Source: Sphingomonas leidyi
Lineage (GTDB): Bacteria; Pseudomonadota; Alphaproteobacteria; Sphingomonadales; Sphingomonadaceae
DNA: 64,000 bases
Reading direction: 5' to 3'
Assembly (NCBI RefSeq): GCF_011761945.1
Contig: NZ_JAASQV010000001.1
Location: 496,001 to 560,000, forward strand
This document shows positions 28,583-37,028 of this stretch, piece by piece. The notes beneath the pieces were generated by a model that saw only the letters and a program-made list of their open reading frames with translations, searched no databases and had not been told where the DNA came from. Position numbers and translations under genes: made by a program. The stretch's first letter is position 1. Each line of letters starts with the position of its first letter.

Positions 28583-29899
28583 TCAGCCGTGCTTCGGCTT
28601 GCCGACACCGACCAGCTTCAGGCCGGCGCGCTCCGCCTCGGCCGGCGGATAGATGTTGCGCAGGTCGACCAGCAGCGGTGTCTTGAGCATCGCCTTGATC
28701 CGGCCGAGATCGAGCGCGCGGAACGCGTCCCACTCCGTCACGATCACCAGCGCGTCGGCCCCGTCCGCCGCGGCATAGGCGCTCTCGCTGAACTCGACGT
28801 TCGGCAGCAACGGGCGCGCCTGCTCGAAACCCTCCGGATCATAGGCCTTCACCGTGGCGCCGGCATCCTCCAGCGCCGCGACGATCGAAAGACTGGGCGC
28901 GTCGCGCATGTCATCGGTATTCGGCTTGAAGGTAAGGCCCAGGATGCCGATGGTCTTGCCGCGGACATCGCCGCCCATCGCCTTGATCACCTTGCGGCCC
29001 ATGGCGCGCTTGCGGGCGTCGTTCACCTGCACGGTGGCCTCGACGATGCGCAGCGGCGTCTCGTTGTCGCCCGCCGTCTTGAGCAGCGCCAGCGTGTCCT
29101 TGGGGAAGCAGGAGCCGCCATAGCCGGGGCCGGCATGGAGGAACTTGCTGCCGATCCGATTGTCGAGCCCGATGCCGCGCGCCACTTCCTGCACGTCGGC
29201 ACCCACTTCCTCGCACAGGTCGGCGATCTCGTTGATGAAGGTGATCTTCACCGCCAGGAATGCGTTGGCGGCATATTTGATCAGCTCGCTGGTGCGGCGG
29301 CCGGTGAACAGGATCGGTGCGCTCTGGTTGAGCGAGAGCGGGCGATAGATCGCGCGCATCACGTCGCGCGCTTCCTCGTCATCGGTGCCGACGACCACGC
29401 GGTCTGGCCGCTTGAAATCCTCGATCGCTGCGCCTTCGCGCAGGAATTCGGGGTTGGAGACGACCTTGGCGCCGGCGCCGGAGGCGACTTCGCGCATGAT
29501 CCGCTCCACTTCGTCGCCGGTGCCGACGGGCACGGTCGACTTGGTGACGATCACTGCCGGCCCGGTCAGGTTCTCGGCGATCTCGCGCGCGGCGGCGAAG
29601 ACATAGCTGAGATCGGCATGGCCGTCGCCGCGGCGGCTGGGCGTGCCGACCGCAATGAACACCGCGTCGGCACCCTTCACGCCTTCGGCTAGGTCGGTGG
29701 TGAAGGAAAGCCGGCCGGCCTTCACGTTCGAGGCGACCAGCGCTTCGAGCCCCGGCTCGTAGATCGGCATCACGCCCTGGTGAAGCAGCTCGATCTTGCG
29801 CGCATCCTTGTCGACGCAGACCACTTCATGGCCGAAGTCCGAGAAACAGGCACCGGAAACCAGGCCGACATAGCCCGTGCCGATCATCGCTATGCGCAA
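28583..29899 (-). CDS. ugd: UDP-glucose 6-dehydrogenase
   Basis: 438 residues from a TTG start at 29899 with AAGGGG seven bases upstream; an ATG at 29887 would remove part of the Rossmann strand. RIAMIGTGYVGLVSG binds NAD, KSTVPVGTGDEVE and LREGAAIEDFKRPDR follow, and the catalytic Cys is in GPGYGGSCFPKDT. It oxidises UDP-glucose to UDP-glucuronate for acidic polysaccharide. It ends 25 bp before the nitrilase gene and may be co-transcribed with it. Confidence 0.93.
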   Translation of the reverse strand: MRIAMIGTGYVGLVSGACFSDFGHEVVCVDKDARKIELLHQGVMPIYEPGLEALVASNVKAGRLSFTTDLAEGVKGADAVFIAVGTPSRRGDGHADLSYVFAAAREIAENLTGPAVIVTKSTVPVGTGDEVERIMREVASGAGAKVVSNPEFLREGAAIEDFKRPDRVVVGTDDEEARDVMRAIYRPLSLNQSAPILFTGRRTSELIKYAANAFLAVKITFINEIADLCEEVGADVQEVARGIGLDNRIGSKFLHAGPGYGGSCFPKDTLALLKTAGDNETPLRIVEATVQVNDARKRAMGRKVIKAMGGDVRGKTIGILGLTFKPNTDDMRDAPSLSIVAALEDAGATVKAYDPEGFEQARPLLPNVEFSESAYAAADGADALVIVTEWDAFRALDLGRIKAMLKTPLLVDLRNIYPPAEAERAGLKLVGVGKPKHG

Positions 29900-30027
29900 C
29901 GTGGATCCCCTTGGGAAGAAAGTCTGTTGCGCAGATAGCGACGCCAGCGCGCGGGGCAAGGGGCGGCATGACGACGCTCTCCGGCGCGGTCGGCAAGAAA
30001 AGCGCCGACAGGGAAACGGGCAATAAA

Positions 30028-30050
30028 AAAGGCGGCTCGCGGCCGCCTTT
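30028..30050 (-). terminator. Intrinsic terminator of the small minus-strand unit
   Basis: A perfect 9-bp stem AAAGGCGGC/GCCGCCTTT with a 5-nt loop. Read on the minus strand it is followed by a run of six T in total (CCTTTTTTATT), the classic intrinsic terminator form. The nearest annotated minus-strand gene upstream is over 4 kb away, so it must serve a transcript that begins within about 200 bp. Confidence 0.7.
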
Positions 30051-30061
30051 AGCAGTTGTCG

Positions 30062-30113
30062 TCCGGGCCGGTCAGCACGGCCTCACTCGAGGTCGCTCCA
30101 CCGCCGGCCCGGA
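30062..30113 (-). repeat. Nested inverted repeat (structured 3' part of the small unit)
   Basis: Perfect 10-bp arms TCCGGGCCGG (30062-30071) and CCGGCCCGGA (30104-30113) enclose a smaller stem CCTC/GAGG (30081-30084 with 30089-30092). As RNA this would fold into a long hairpin just upstream of the terminator, typical of small regulatory RNAs. Confidence 0.55.
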
Positions 30114-30123
30114 TGAACGTTCC

Positions 30124-30186
30124 TCAGAACGGGCGGATTTCGTTACCGCCGCCGTCACGGAACATCAGGCTGAAAAACGCGAACAT
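30124..30186 (-). CDS. Candidate 20-residue microprotein
   Basis: An ATG at 30186 has GGGAG seven bases upstream (30194-30198) and opens a 20-codon frame ending in TGA: a hydrophobic start (MFAFFSLMF) and a polar GGGNEIRPF tail. It matches no protein I know. The following structured region and intrinsic terminator make a self-contained transcript. It may be a real microprotein, a leader peptide or a chance ORF in a small RNA; the overlapping ATG at 30190 gives only ten codons. Confidence 0.4.
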   Translation of the reverse strand: MFAFFSLMFRDGGGNEIRPF

Positions 30187-30229
30187 TCATAGTCTCCCAT
30201 CGGTGCGCACTTGTGCGCGATTCAGATGG

Positions 30230-30244
30230 TTAAAGGCTTCTTAA
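30230..30244. promoter_or_regulatory. Perfect CtrA-type box TTAA-N7-TTAA
   Basis: TTAA, seven bases, TTAA, with a further C on the plus strand; on the minus strand the second half-site extends to TTAACCAT, a known form of the CtrA motif. The box lies 33-47 bp upstream of the ribosome site of the small minus-strand ORF and about 100 bp before the plus-strand EAL gene, so it could control either or both. Binding is inferred from sequence only. Confidence 0.55.
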
Positions 30245-30305
30245 CAATGAATCAATCCGGATTTCTGCGGAGTTGGCTTCGCAAAAAGCGCTTCGAACGC
30301 GTGAT

Positions 30306-30320
30306 TTAACCGTTCCTTCA
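30306..30320 (+). promoter_or_regulatory. Second, near-consensus CtrA-type box (TTAA-N7-TTCA)
   Basis: One mismatch from TTAA-N7-TTAA, about 27 bp before the ATG of the EAL-domain gene. Together with the perfect box at 30230 it forms a pair, which raises its credibility, but alone it would be weak. Confidence 0.28.
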
Positions 30321-30346
30321 AGGGTCGGGGACTAGGCCTAGGGGGC

Positions 30347-31786
30347 ATGTCGGCACGCAGAGAGCCCTTGGCGACCTTGGTCGGTGCTTCCACGAGCGCC
30401 GTCGCGATCACCGCGGAACACGCGGGAATCGCGAGGGAATTCGTGCAGGTGCACAGCGCGCGGGCGGGCGGCGCGGACGCCGGCGTCCGCGGACGTGGCG
30501 GCAAGCGAGAACTGCACCGGGCAAGTAACGATCGCCATGTCGAGGGGCGCCTGTGGAGCGTCCTGGGCCTGTGCGAGATCGCGAATTTCGCGTCGCTGCG
30601 CCGGCATCTGGGCCGGGCCCGCGCCGATTCGCTGGTGCTGGACGTGGCGCGGCGAATCTCCGGCCTGGTGCCCGACATCCGCATCGCCGCAGCCGGCCGG
30701 TCGCTGATCGAGATCTGCTTCGAGCGGGAAACGCCCGAAGCCGCCGCCGACGATATCGACCGGATCCGCAAGAGCTTCCAGCGCACGCTCGATCTCGACG
30801 GCGAGCCGTATCATCTCCAGATGCATTTCGGCGTCGCCGCCGCGCCATCGGTCGAGGATGACGAGGTATTGCTCGCCGAAGCCGCCGAATCCGCGCTCGA
30901 GCAGGCGCGGGCCGACGGACGGGTGGTGATGCTCGATCTGTCGCGCGCGGATCTGGCCTTCGACAAGCTCACCTTGATGCGCGAACTGCCCCGCGCGATC
31001 GCCAATGGCGAGATGTTCCTGCAATATCAGCCCAAGGTCCATGTCCGCCGGCAGGAGATCGCCAGCGCCGAGGCACTGGTCCGCTGGCAGCATCCCACCC
31101 GCGGCCTGATCCTGCCGGGCGATTTCATCTCGGTCGCCGAGCAGGCGGGCGAGATTTCGACGCTCACGCTCTGGACGCTGCGCCAGGTGATCGAGGACCA
31201 GCGCAAGCTGCGCGCCGACGGCTTCGACATGCTGCTCTTCGTCAACATCTCGGGCCAACTCCTCGCCGACCCGGCCTTCGTCAACGAAGTGTGCGAGATG
31301 CTGGCGAACACCGACGCGAAGCTCGGCTTCGAGATCACCGAGACTGCGGTGATCCGCGATCCGGAGAGCGCGATCCGCCACCTCCAGTTCTTCGCCGACA
31401 GCGGCGTGACGCTCGCGATCGACGACTATGGCGCCGGGCTCTCCTCGCTCGCCTATCTGAAGAAGCTGCCCGCGCGCGAGCTCAAGATCGACAAGATGTT
31501 CGTGATGCAGCTCACCAGCAGCAATCGCGATCCGCTGATCGTGCGCTCGACGATCGATCTTGCCCATGCGCTCGAGATGGAAGTCACGGCCGAGGGCGTG
31601 GAGACGCCGTCCGCGCTCGCCCTGCTCAGCGTGATGGGCTGCGACATGGTGCAGGGCTTCCTGATCTCGCGCCCGCTCGGGCTCGATGCGTTCCGCAAGT
31701 TCCTGGCGGACGATGGCCATCTCGACAATGCGAACGGCCATCCGGCATCGTTCGTCCGTCCCGAGAGCTTCTGGAAGCGCGCCTGA
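30347..31786 (+). CDS. EAL-domain c-di-GMP phosphodiesterase with degenerate GGDEF
   Basis: 479 residues. An N-terminal stretch of about 60 residues with no clear fold is followed by a GGDEF-like domain (about 65-205) whose active-site loop is lost ([10 protein letters not shown] replaces the motif). A complete EAL domain follows (about 215-455): [49 protein letters not shown] and VTAEGVET. It should hydrolyse c-di-GMP, perhaps with GTP bound to the degenerate domain as regulator. Its stop overlaps the TPR kinase start in TGATG, and CtrA-type boxes precede it. Confidence 0.9.
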   Translation: MSARREPLATLVGASTSAVAITAEHAGIAREFVQVHSARAGGADAGVRGRGGKRELHRASNDRHVEGRLWSVLGLCEIANFASLRRHLGRARADSLVLDVARRISGLVPDIRIAAAGRSLIEICFERETPEAAADDIDRIRKSFQRTLDLDGEPYHLQMHFGVAAAPSVEDDEVLLAEAAESALEQARADGRVVMLDLSRADLAFDKLTLMRELPRAIANGEMFLQYQPKVHVRRQEIASAEALVRWQHPTRGLILPGDFISVAEQAGEISTLTLWTLRQVIEDQRKLRADGFDMLLFVNISGQLLADPAFVNEVCEMLANTDAKLGFEITETAVIRDPESAIRHLQFFADSGVTLAIDDYGAGLSSLAYLKKLPARELKIDKMFVMQLTSSNRDPLIVRSTIDLAHALEMEVTAEGVETPSALALLSVMGCDMVQGFLISRPLGLDAFRKFLADDGHLDNANGHPASFVRPESFWKRA

Positions 31787-34245
31787 TGCGCGCGCTGCTG
31801 GGCTCTCTCCTTGCCGTTGCCGCGCTGTTCGCCGGCGCGCCCGCATTCGCCCAGGCGCAGCAGCGTTCCGATTTCCCGCCGGCGATCGAAGCCGAGATCC
31901 GGGGCGCCAAGGAAAGCATGATGTCCGATCAGGCGGAGGCGCTTCGCCACGCCGCCGCGATCGACGGGCTGGCGCTCGGCCTGCGGGACGCGCGGCGCCG
32001 GGCGCTGGCGCTGGCCACCGCGCGCTGGCTGGCCGCCGAGGCGCATATCCGCAACGAGGAACCCGCCAAGGCCGCGCCGCTGCTCACCGACGGCCTGAAC
32101 CTGATCCGTTCGATCCCGGAGCCGATCAAGCTGCGCGGCGACCTGCTGATGTCGCAGGGCGCCTTCTTCATGGCGCGCGACCAGGCCGTGCAGGCGCTGG
32201 AGAGCTACCAGAACGCCTTCCGCATCTTCGGCGAGGTGAAGGAGCCGCGCAGCCAGGCGATCGCGCTGCAGAATATCGGCGGGCTCTACAGCGTCGCCAA
32301 CGACGATGCGCGCGCCGAGGAATATTTCCACCAGGCCGCCGTGCTGTTCACCGACGACCCGGTGCTTTCGCTTTCGCTCCACAACAGCCGCGGCAATGTG
32401 CTCGCCAAGCTTGGCCGGGATGCGGAGGCGGGCAAGGAATATGAGACGGCGATCGTCATCGCGCGCGGCATGAACAAGCCGCTGCTCGAAGCGCGCCTGC
32501 TCAGCAACCTCGCGCGCAGCCAGGTGGCGCTGAAGCGCTATGACGATGCCAACCGGACGATCGCCCGCGGGTTCGAGCTCATCCGCGGCGCCGACGCCGA
32601 TGTGCTGCGGCGGCACCTCCTCGCAACTGCGGCCGCCCTGGCCTCCGAGCGGGGGAATATCGGGGAGGCGTTGCGGTTCATCCACGGCACTTTCGACGGC
32701 ATGGACCTGGCAAAGACCACGGTCGAATTCCGCAGCGACCATTTCTACGCCTACCAGATATTCAACAAGGCGGAGAACACGCGGGAGGCGCTGAAGCACA
32801 TTCAGGCGATGAAGCGCCTCGACGATGAATCCACCAAGGTGGCCGCAACCGCCGGCGCGGCGCTGATGGCGGCGAAGTTCGACTGGGCGAAGCAGCAGAA
32901 CCAGATCCTGCTGCTCCAGACGCAGGAAGCCGAGCGCCGGGTCCGCTACCAGCAGACCCTGTTCCTGCTCATCGGCGCGGCGACGGTGATCGTCATGGCC
33001 GCGCTCGGCTGGGGCCTCATCACCGTTCGCCGCAGCCGCAACAAGGTGCGCGCCGCGAACGTCGTGCTGGGCGAGACCAATGTGGCGCTGGAAAAGGCGC
33101 TCAAGGCCAAGACCGAGTTCCTCGCGACCACCAGCCACGAGATCCGCACGCCGCTGAACGGCATCCTGGGCATGACCCAGGTCATGCTCTCGGATCAGAA
33201 GCTCGAGGCGCAGACGCGCGAGCGGATCGGCATCGTCCACGGCGCCGGCGTCACCATGCGCGCGCTGGTCGACGACATTCTCGACGTCGCCAAGATGGAG
33301 ACGGGCAATCTGAGCGTCGAGGCCGCGCCGATGGACCTGTGCGCCATGCTGAAGGACGTCACGCGCCTCTGGGAGGAGCAGGCGCGCGACAAGGGCCTCG
33401 CCTTCCGGCGCGAGCTCGGCGATGCGCCGCACTGGATCGTCAGCGATGCCGCCCGCCTGCGCCAGCTGGTGTTCAACCTGCTCTCCAACGCGATCAAGTT
33501 CACCGAGAAGGGCGGCGTCACGCTGCGCGCGGCGGCCAAGGGCGAGGGCGACGCCCGCCGGCTCAGGCTGGCCATCGAGGATACCGGTATCGGCATCCCC
33601 CGCGAGAAGTTCGAGGAAATCTTCGAGAGCTTCCGCCAGGTCGACACCAGCACCACGCGCCGCTTCGGCGGCACCGGCCTCGGCCTGGCCATCTGCCGCA
33701 ACCTGGCGCGCGCGCTGGGTGGCGACATCATGGTGGAAAGCGAGGACGGCAGGGGCTCGCGCTTCATCGTCGATCTGCCGCTCGTCCTTGCCGAGGCCCC
33801 CCAGGCCGTCGTGGCGGACGAAAGCGCGGCGGGGCTCGACCTGGTCGTGCTCGACAGGAATCCGATCGCCCGCTCGATGCTGCGCACGTTGCTGGAGCCG
33901 CGCGTCGCCCGGCTGCGCTTCGCCGGTTCCGTCGCGGAAGCCCTGCCGATGCTCGAGGCCGGCGGTGTCAGCCATCTCCTTGCCGACGAAGCGACACTCA
34001 AGGTCGAGGCGGAGGGCCCCGCCCGGGCGCTTGCCGGTTTGCGCGCGGCGGCGGAGGGCGTGGCACTTGCCGTCCTCTGGCTCAAGCCCGATGCGGAGAC
34101 CGCTGCTGAGCTGATCGCGGCAAGTGACTGCAAGATAATCGAAAAACCTATTACCGGCGTCGGCCTGATCGATGCTATCATTCCGTCAGCGGAAGAAAAT
34201 TCCGGCAAGAGGGAGGGGGACCCGCTTGTATCTCGGGCGGCTTAG
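31786..34245 (+). CDS. TPR-containing hybrid sensor histidine kinase
   Basis: 819 residues. A cleavable signal peptide (LLAVAALFAGAPAFAQA) leads to a periplasmic region of TPR-like helical repeats (about 40-360), a coiled segment, a transmembrane helix (about 385-407), then HisKA (FLATTSHEIRTPLNGIL), and an ATPase domain (NLLSNAIKFT, EDTGIGIP, GGTGLGLAICRNLA). The C-terminal 130 residues resemble a receiver (LDLVVLDRNPIARSML, IIEKPI), but the expected phospho-acceptor site is poorly formed (HLLADEAT), so it may be degenerate. It probably reads an envelope signal through protein contacts and passes phosphate to the receiver encoded next. Confidence 0.87.
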   Translation: MRALLGSLLAVAALFAGAPAFAQAQQRSDFPPAIEAEIRGAKESMMSDQAEALRHAAAIDGLALGLRDARRRALALATARWLAAEAHIRNEEPAKAAPLLTDGLNLIRSIPEPIKLRGDLLMSQGAFFMARDQAVQALESYQNAFRIFGEVKEPRSQAIALQNIGGLYSVANDDARAEEYFHQAAVLFTDDPVLSLSLHNSRGNVLAKLGRDAEAGKEYETAIVIARGMNKPLLEARLLSNLARSQVALKRYDDANRTIARGFELIRGADADVLRRHLLATAAALASERGNIGEALRFIHGTFDGMDLAKTTVEFRSDHFYAYQIFNKAENTREALKHIQAMKRLDDESTKVAATAGAALMAAKFDWAKQQNQILLLQTQEAERRVRYQQTLFLLIGAATVIVMAALGWGLITVRRSRNKVRAANVVLGETNVALEKALKAKTEFLATTSHEIRTPLNGILGMTQVMLSDQKLEAQTRERIGIVHGAGVTMRALVDDILDVAKMETGNLSVEAAPMDLCAMLKDVTRLWEEQARDKGLAFRRELGDAPHWIVSDAARLRQLVFNLLSNAIKFTEKGGVTLRAAAKGEGDARRLRLAIEDTGIGIPREKFEEIFESFRQVDTSTTRRFGGTGLGLAICRNLARALGGDIMVESEDGRGSRFIVDLPLVLAEAPQAVVADESAAGLDLVVLDRNPIARSMLRTLLEPRVARLRFAGSVAEALPMLEAGGVSHLLADEATLKVEAEGPARALAGLRAAAEGVALAVLWLKPDAETAAELIAASDCKIIEKPITGVGLIDAIIPSAEENSGKREGDPLVSRAA

Positions 34246-34319
34246 GACGATAGCACACCGGACATGAAAAAAACGGTCGCGCGCATCTCGGGGAAACCGG
34301 TCGCCACGGGCGGACGGGC

Positions 34320-34709
34320 ATGAATATCCTCTTCATCGAGGACGATCCGATGAACCGTCGGGTCGTGAAGGACATGCTCGACGTCGCGGGAGCCACGATG
34401 GCGGAGGCGAGCTGGGCCGAAGAGGGTCTGGCGATGCTCGACGCGGAATCGTTCGACGTCGTGCTGGTCGATCTGCGCATGCCCGGCATGGACGGGTTCG
34501 AGACGATCCGCCGCATTCGCGCGCGCGGCGACGCGAAGGGGGAATTGCCGATCATCGTCGTCACCGCCGATACTGCGGTGGACCTGCGCGAGCGCTGCCT
34601 CGCGATCGGTGCCGATGACGTGCTGTTCAAGCCGGTGGCGATGGACGCGCTGTTCGATTCGATCGGCCGGGTCCTCGCGATCCGCGGCGGCGGGGGCATG
34701 ATCCTCTGA
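34320..34709 (+). CDS. Single-domain response regulator
   Basis: 129 residues, receiver only: MNILFIEDDPMNRR, VVLVDLRMPGMDGFETI, VVTADT and LFKPV are all intact. The MNRR sequence after the acidic pair is typical of receivers that serve hybrid kinases. It lies 74 bp after the TPR hybrid kinase and could supply a working receiver where the kinase's own is doubtful. Confidence 0.87.
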   Translation: MNILFIEDDPMNRRVVKDMLDVAGATMAEASWAEEGLAMLDAESFDVVLVDLRMPGMDGFETIRRIRARGDAKGELPIIVVTADTAVDLRERCLAIGADDVLFKPVAMDALFDSIGRVLAIRGGGGMIL

Positions 34710-34719
34710 TTCCGGGCGG

Positions 34720-34753
34720 GGCGGCGGGAGCGGGTTGGTCCGTTCCCGCCGCC
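34720..34753. terminator. Bidirectional hairpin between convergent genes
   Basis: A 14-bp stem with one mismatch (34720-34733 with 34740-34753, 6-nt loop) lies between the receiver gene and the convergent dioxygenase. There is no T-tract. Confidence 0.45.
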
Positions 34754-34761
34754 CGCGGGCC

Positions 34762-35673
34762 TCAGCGCGCGATGCCGATCATCGCGGTCGCGGTGTATCC
34801 GTCGGCGACGCTTCCGCGCATCGCCGGTGTCTGCTGGGCGATCTGGGCGCTGCTATTGTCGCCGAACACATTGTCCCCGCTCAGGCTCACGCCCGCGAAA
34901 TTGCGGATGCTCGCCGCATAGCCGCTCGCGCCGTCATAGACCGTGCTGCACGCCGCGCTCGGCATCGCCAGCTGCGAGACGAGGGTCGCATAGCGGCCGC
35001 TCGTGGCGTTCGCCAGGCTCGAGAAGACTTCGAAATGGATGTGCGGCCAGCGCCCGGCATAGCAGCCGGGGAAGATGGTGGTGAACGTCGCCATGCCATT
35101 GGCATCGGTCACGCCGACGCCGCGCAGATAACTCTCGGCCGGCAGGTCGTAGAGCGAATATTTCCCGTCGCGGTCGCAATGCCAGAGGTAGATGGCATAG
35201 CCGGCGAGCGGCGCGCATGCGGCGTTCACGTCGACCAAGGTGAGCGTCAGCGCTACCTGCACCCCGGCCGCCACGGCAGTCGAGCTGCCGAGGAAGCTCG
35301 GGCGGATGTCGCTGCGCACCACGTTCGCGGCGGTGAGCACATTCGACGTGATCCCGCTCGAGACGTTGGTGCCGTCGGCCGGATAGGGGCCGTTGGTCTC
35401 GGCAGGGTCGGTGACGCAACTGGCGCCGGTGCCGGTCGCGCCGGGAGTCGGCGTGGCGGTGGCCGATGGCGAAGGGGTTGCCGTCGCGCCGCTCGATCCG
35501 GTGTTGCCGGTGCTCGCCGGCATGGCCGTCGACGAGCCGCCGTCGCAGGCCGCGAGCATCGCGGCCCCGCTCGCCCCTGCGAACCAGCCGAGCGCCCGCC
35601 GACGGCTGGCGAGCTGCGTCATTGTCTTCAGGTCATGGGCGAGGCCCAGGTCGTGCGCGTCTCGATGGTCCAT
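34762..35673 (-). CDS. Exported intradiol ring-cleavage dioxygenase, probable lipoprotein
   Basis: 303 residues, or about 286 if an internal ATG is used. A twin-arginine-like SRRRALGWFAG precedes a lipobox MLAACDGG, so the mature protein is likely a lipid-anchored, Tat-exported enzyme. A Thr/Pro/Ala-rich linker (about 45-85) leads to a dioxygenase core with ETNGPYP, YLWHCDRDGKYSLYD, the ligand region FPGCYAGRWPHIHFEV and a C-terminal helical part. Known relatives use Fe3+ held by two Tyr and two His to open catechol-type rings. The extracytoplasmic location suggests action on aromatic compounds outside the cell; the substrate is unknown. Confidence 0.82.
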   Translation of the reverse strand: MDHRDAHDLGLAHDLKTMTQLASRRRALGWFAGASGAAMLAACDGGSSTAMPASTGNTGSSGATATPSPSATATPTPGATGTGASCVTDPAETNGPYPADGTNVSSGITSNVLTAANVVRSDIRPSFLGSSTAVAAGVQVALTLTLVDVNAACAPLAGYAIYLWHCDRDGKYSLYDLPAESYLRGVGVTDANGMATFTTIFPGCYAGRWPHIHFEVFSSLANATSGRYATLVSQLAMPSAACSTVYDGASGYAASIRNFAGVSLSGDNVFGDNSSAQIAQQTPAMRGSVADGYTATAMIGIAR

Positions 35674-35761
35674 TGTGCCTCCTTGGTTGGAAGGCTCTGG
35701 TCACATGCCGGACACATGGCGGAATTTCGCGCGGTCGCCGAACATTTCACTGCGTTGCGGC

Positions 35762-37024
35762 TCAGGCCGGCAGTCGTACGCGCACCCGCCCGCCGCCGCC
35801 CGGCCGATTCTCCAGCGTCACGGTGCCGCCATGCGCCTCGGCGATCGAGCGGACGATCGCCAGGCCCAGCCCGGTCCCACCGGTTTCCCGGCTCCGGGAA
35901 GCCTCGCCGCGTACGAAGGGCGCGAACAGCGCTTCGGCGCGCGCCAGGTCGAAACCGCGTCCGTCGTCTTCCACCAGCACGTCCACGGTGTTTTCGCCCA
36001 GGTTCCAGCGGAGCCGGGCGCGCTCGCCATAGCGCACCGCATTCTCGATGAGGTTGGCGAACAGCCGCCGCAGCGCCGCGGAATCGCCGCGCACCACCGC
36101 GCGCGGGCCCGGCTCGACGGCAACCGGTTTGCCCGCGGCCGCGAGATCGTCGACGAGGCTCTCGATCAGGCTGCCCAGGTCGAGCCTCTGATGGGGTGCC
36201 CCGTCCCGGCCGTCGCGCGTGAAGCTTAGCGCGGCCTTGATCATTCCCCGCATCTCCTCGATGTCCGCCTCGGCGCGCAGGCGGGCATCGTCGGGCAGCC
36301 GCTCCACCCAGAAGGCGATGCGCGAGAGCGGCGTGCCGAGGTCGTGCGCGATCGCACCGAGCATTGCGCTGCGGTTCTCGGCTTCGAGCAGGATGCGCTC
36401 CTGCATGCTGTCGAGCGCGCGGGCGAGTTCGTGCACCTCGCGCGGGCCGTTTTGCGGGATCGGCTGAGGTGCCCCCAGGCGCACGCGCGTCGCCGCCCGG
36501 GCCAGTTCGCGGATCGGCCGCGAGATCCGCCGCGCCACGCCCCAGGCGAGCAACGAGAGCACGAGCAGCGTGCCGAGCATCCCCAGCAGCCTGGCCAGGT
36601 GCCAGGGCGTGAACGCCGGCTTCGGCAGGCTGGAAGCGACGATCCAGCCATTCTGCTGCTCCAGCGCCACGGTGAAGCTGCCGCGCATGTCCTGTTCGGG
36701 GTCGCGTGCGGGAATCTGATACAGCCCGTGCACACGCTCGGCGGGCACGTCCATCAGCCGGGCGATCGCGGCATCGCGTTCGGGAGAAGGATGCTCGTCC
36801 TGGCGGCCGAACTTGTCCTCGTTGGTGCGGGTCACGGTCATCCGCCGCTGCGCGGTGGGCGGGACGATGCCCGTGCGCAGCGCCTCGGCGACGCGTGCCA
36901 GCGGCAGCGGCCCCGGTCCGGGCGGCGGGCCGTTGAACATGATAGTGAACTGCGTCGTCGTCGCGATCAGCACGGCGGCGATGACGAGCAGCACGATGGG
37001 AACGGTGATCGAACGCCGAGTCAC
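35762..37024 (-). CDS. EnvZ-type sensor histidine kinase
   Basis: 420 residues from a GTG start at 37024. Transmembrane helix 1 (about 8-28), a periplasmic loop of about 120 residues, transmembrane helix 2 (about 160-180), HAMP, then the phospho-acceptor GAIAHDLGTPLSRIAFW and ATPase motifs NLIENAVRYG, VEDDGRGFD and GTGLGLAIV. It pairs with the OmpR-type regulator encoded four bases upstream. Topology and HAMP match EnvZ-like kinases; the signal is unknown. The dioxygenase gene lies 88 bp downstream and could be a target. Confidence 0.88.
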   Translation of the reverse strand: MTRRSITVPIVLLVIAAVLIATTTQFTIMFNGPPPGPGPLPLARVAEALRTGIVPPTAQRRMTVTRTNEDKFGRQDEHPSPERDAAIARLMDVPAERVHGLYQIPARDPEQDMRGSFTVALEQQNGWIVASSLPKPAFTPWHLARLLGMLGTLLVLSLLAWGVARRISRPIRELARAATRVRLGAPQPIPQNGPREVHELARALDSMQERILLEAENRSAMLGAIAHDLGTPLSRIAFWVERLPDDARLRAEADIEEMRGMIKAALSFTRDGRDGAPHQRLDLGSLIESLVDDLAAAGKPVAVEPGPRAVVRGDSAALRRLFANLIENAVRYGERARLRWNLGENTVDVLVEDDGRGFDLARAEALFAPFVRGEASRSRETGGTGLGLAIVRSIAEAHGGTVTLENRPGGGGRVRVRLPA

Positions 37025-37028
37025 GGGA

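Larger units (their letters stand above)
29900..30346. other. Longest non-coding stretch, with a compact minus-strand unit
   Basis: This is the only gap over 300 bases. From left to right it holds the short leader of ugd, an intrinsic-terminator-like hairpin facing the minus strand, a nested inverted repeat, a 20-codon minus-strand ORF with a good ribosome site, a small dyad (GCGCAC-TT-GTGCGC at 30205-30218), a perfect CtrA-type box and a second near-match. The parts are listed separately. No tRNA fold was seen. Confidence 0.6.

Noticed and set aside
30247..30309. Plus-strand 20-codon ORF encoding a basic peptide between the CtrA-type boxes
   Set aside because: Only a poorly spaced AAAGG before it, no terminator after it, and it lies in the leader of the EAL gene; chance is the simpler reading.
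31453..33975. 840-codon open frame antisense to the TPR hybrid kinase
   Set aside because: Codon-bias shadow with no motif; the plus strand has signal peptide, HisKA and ATPase motifs.
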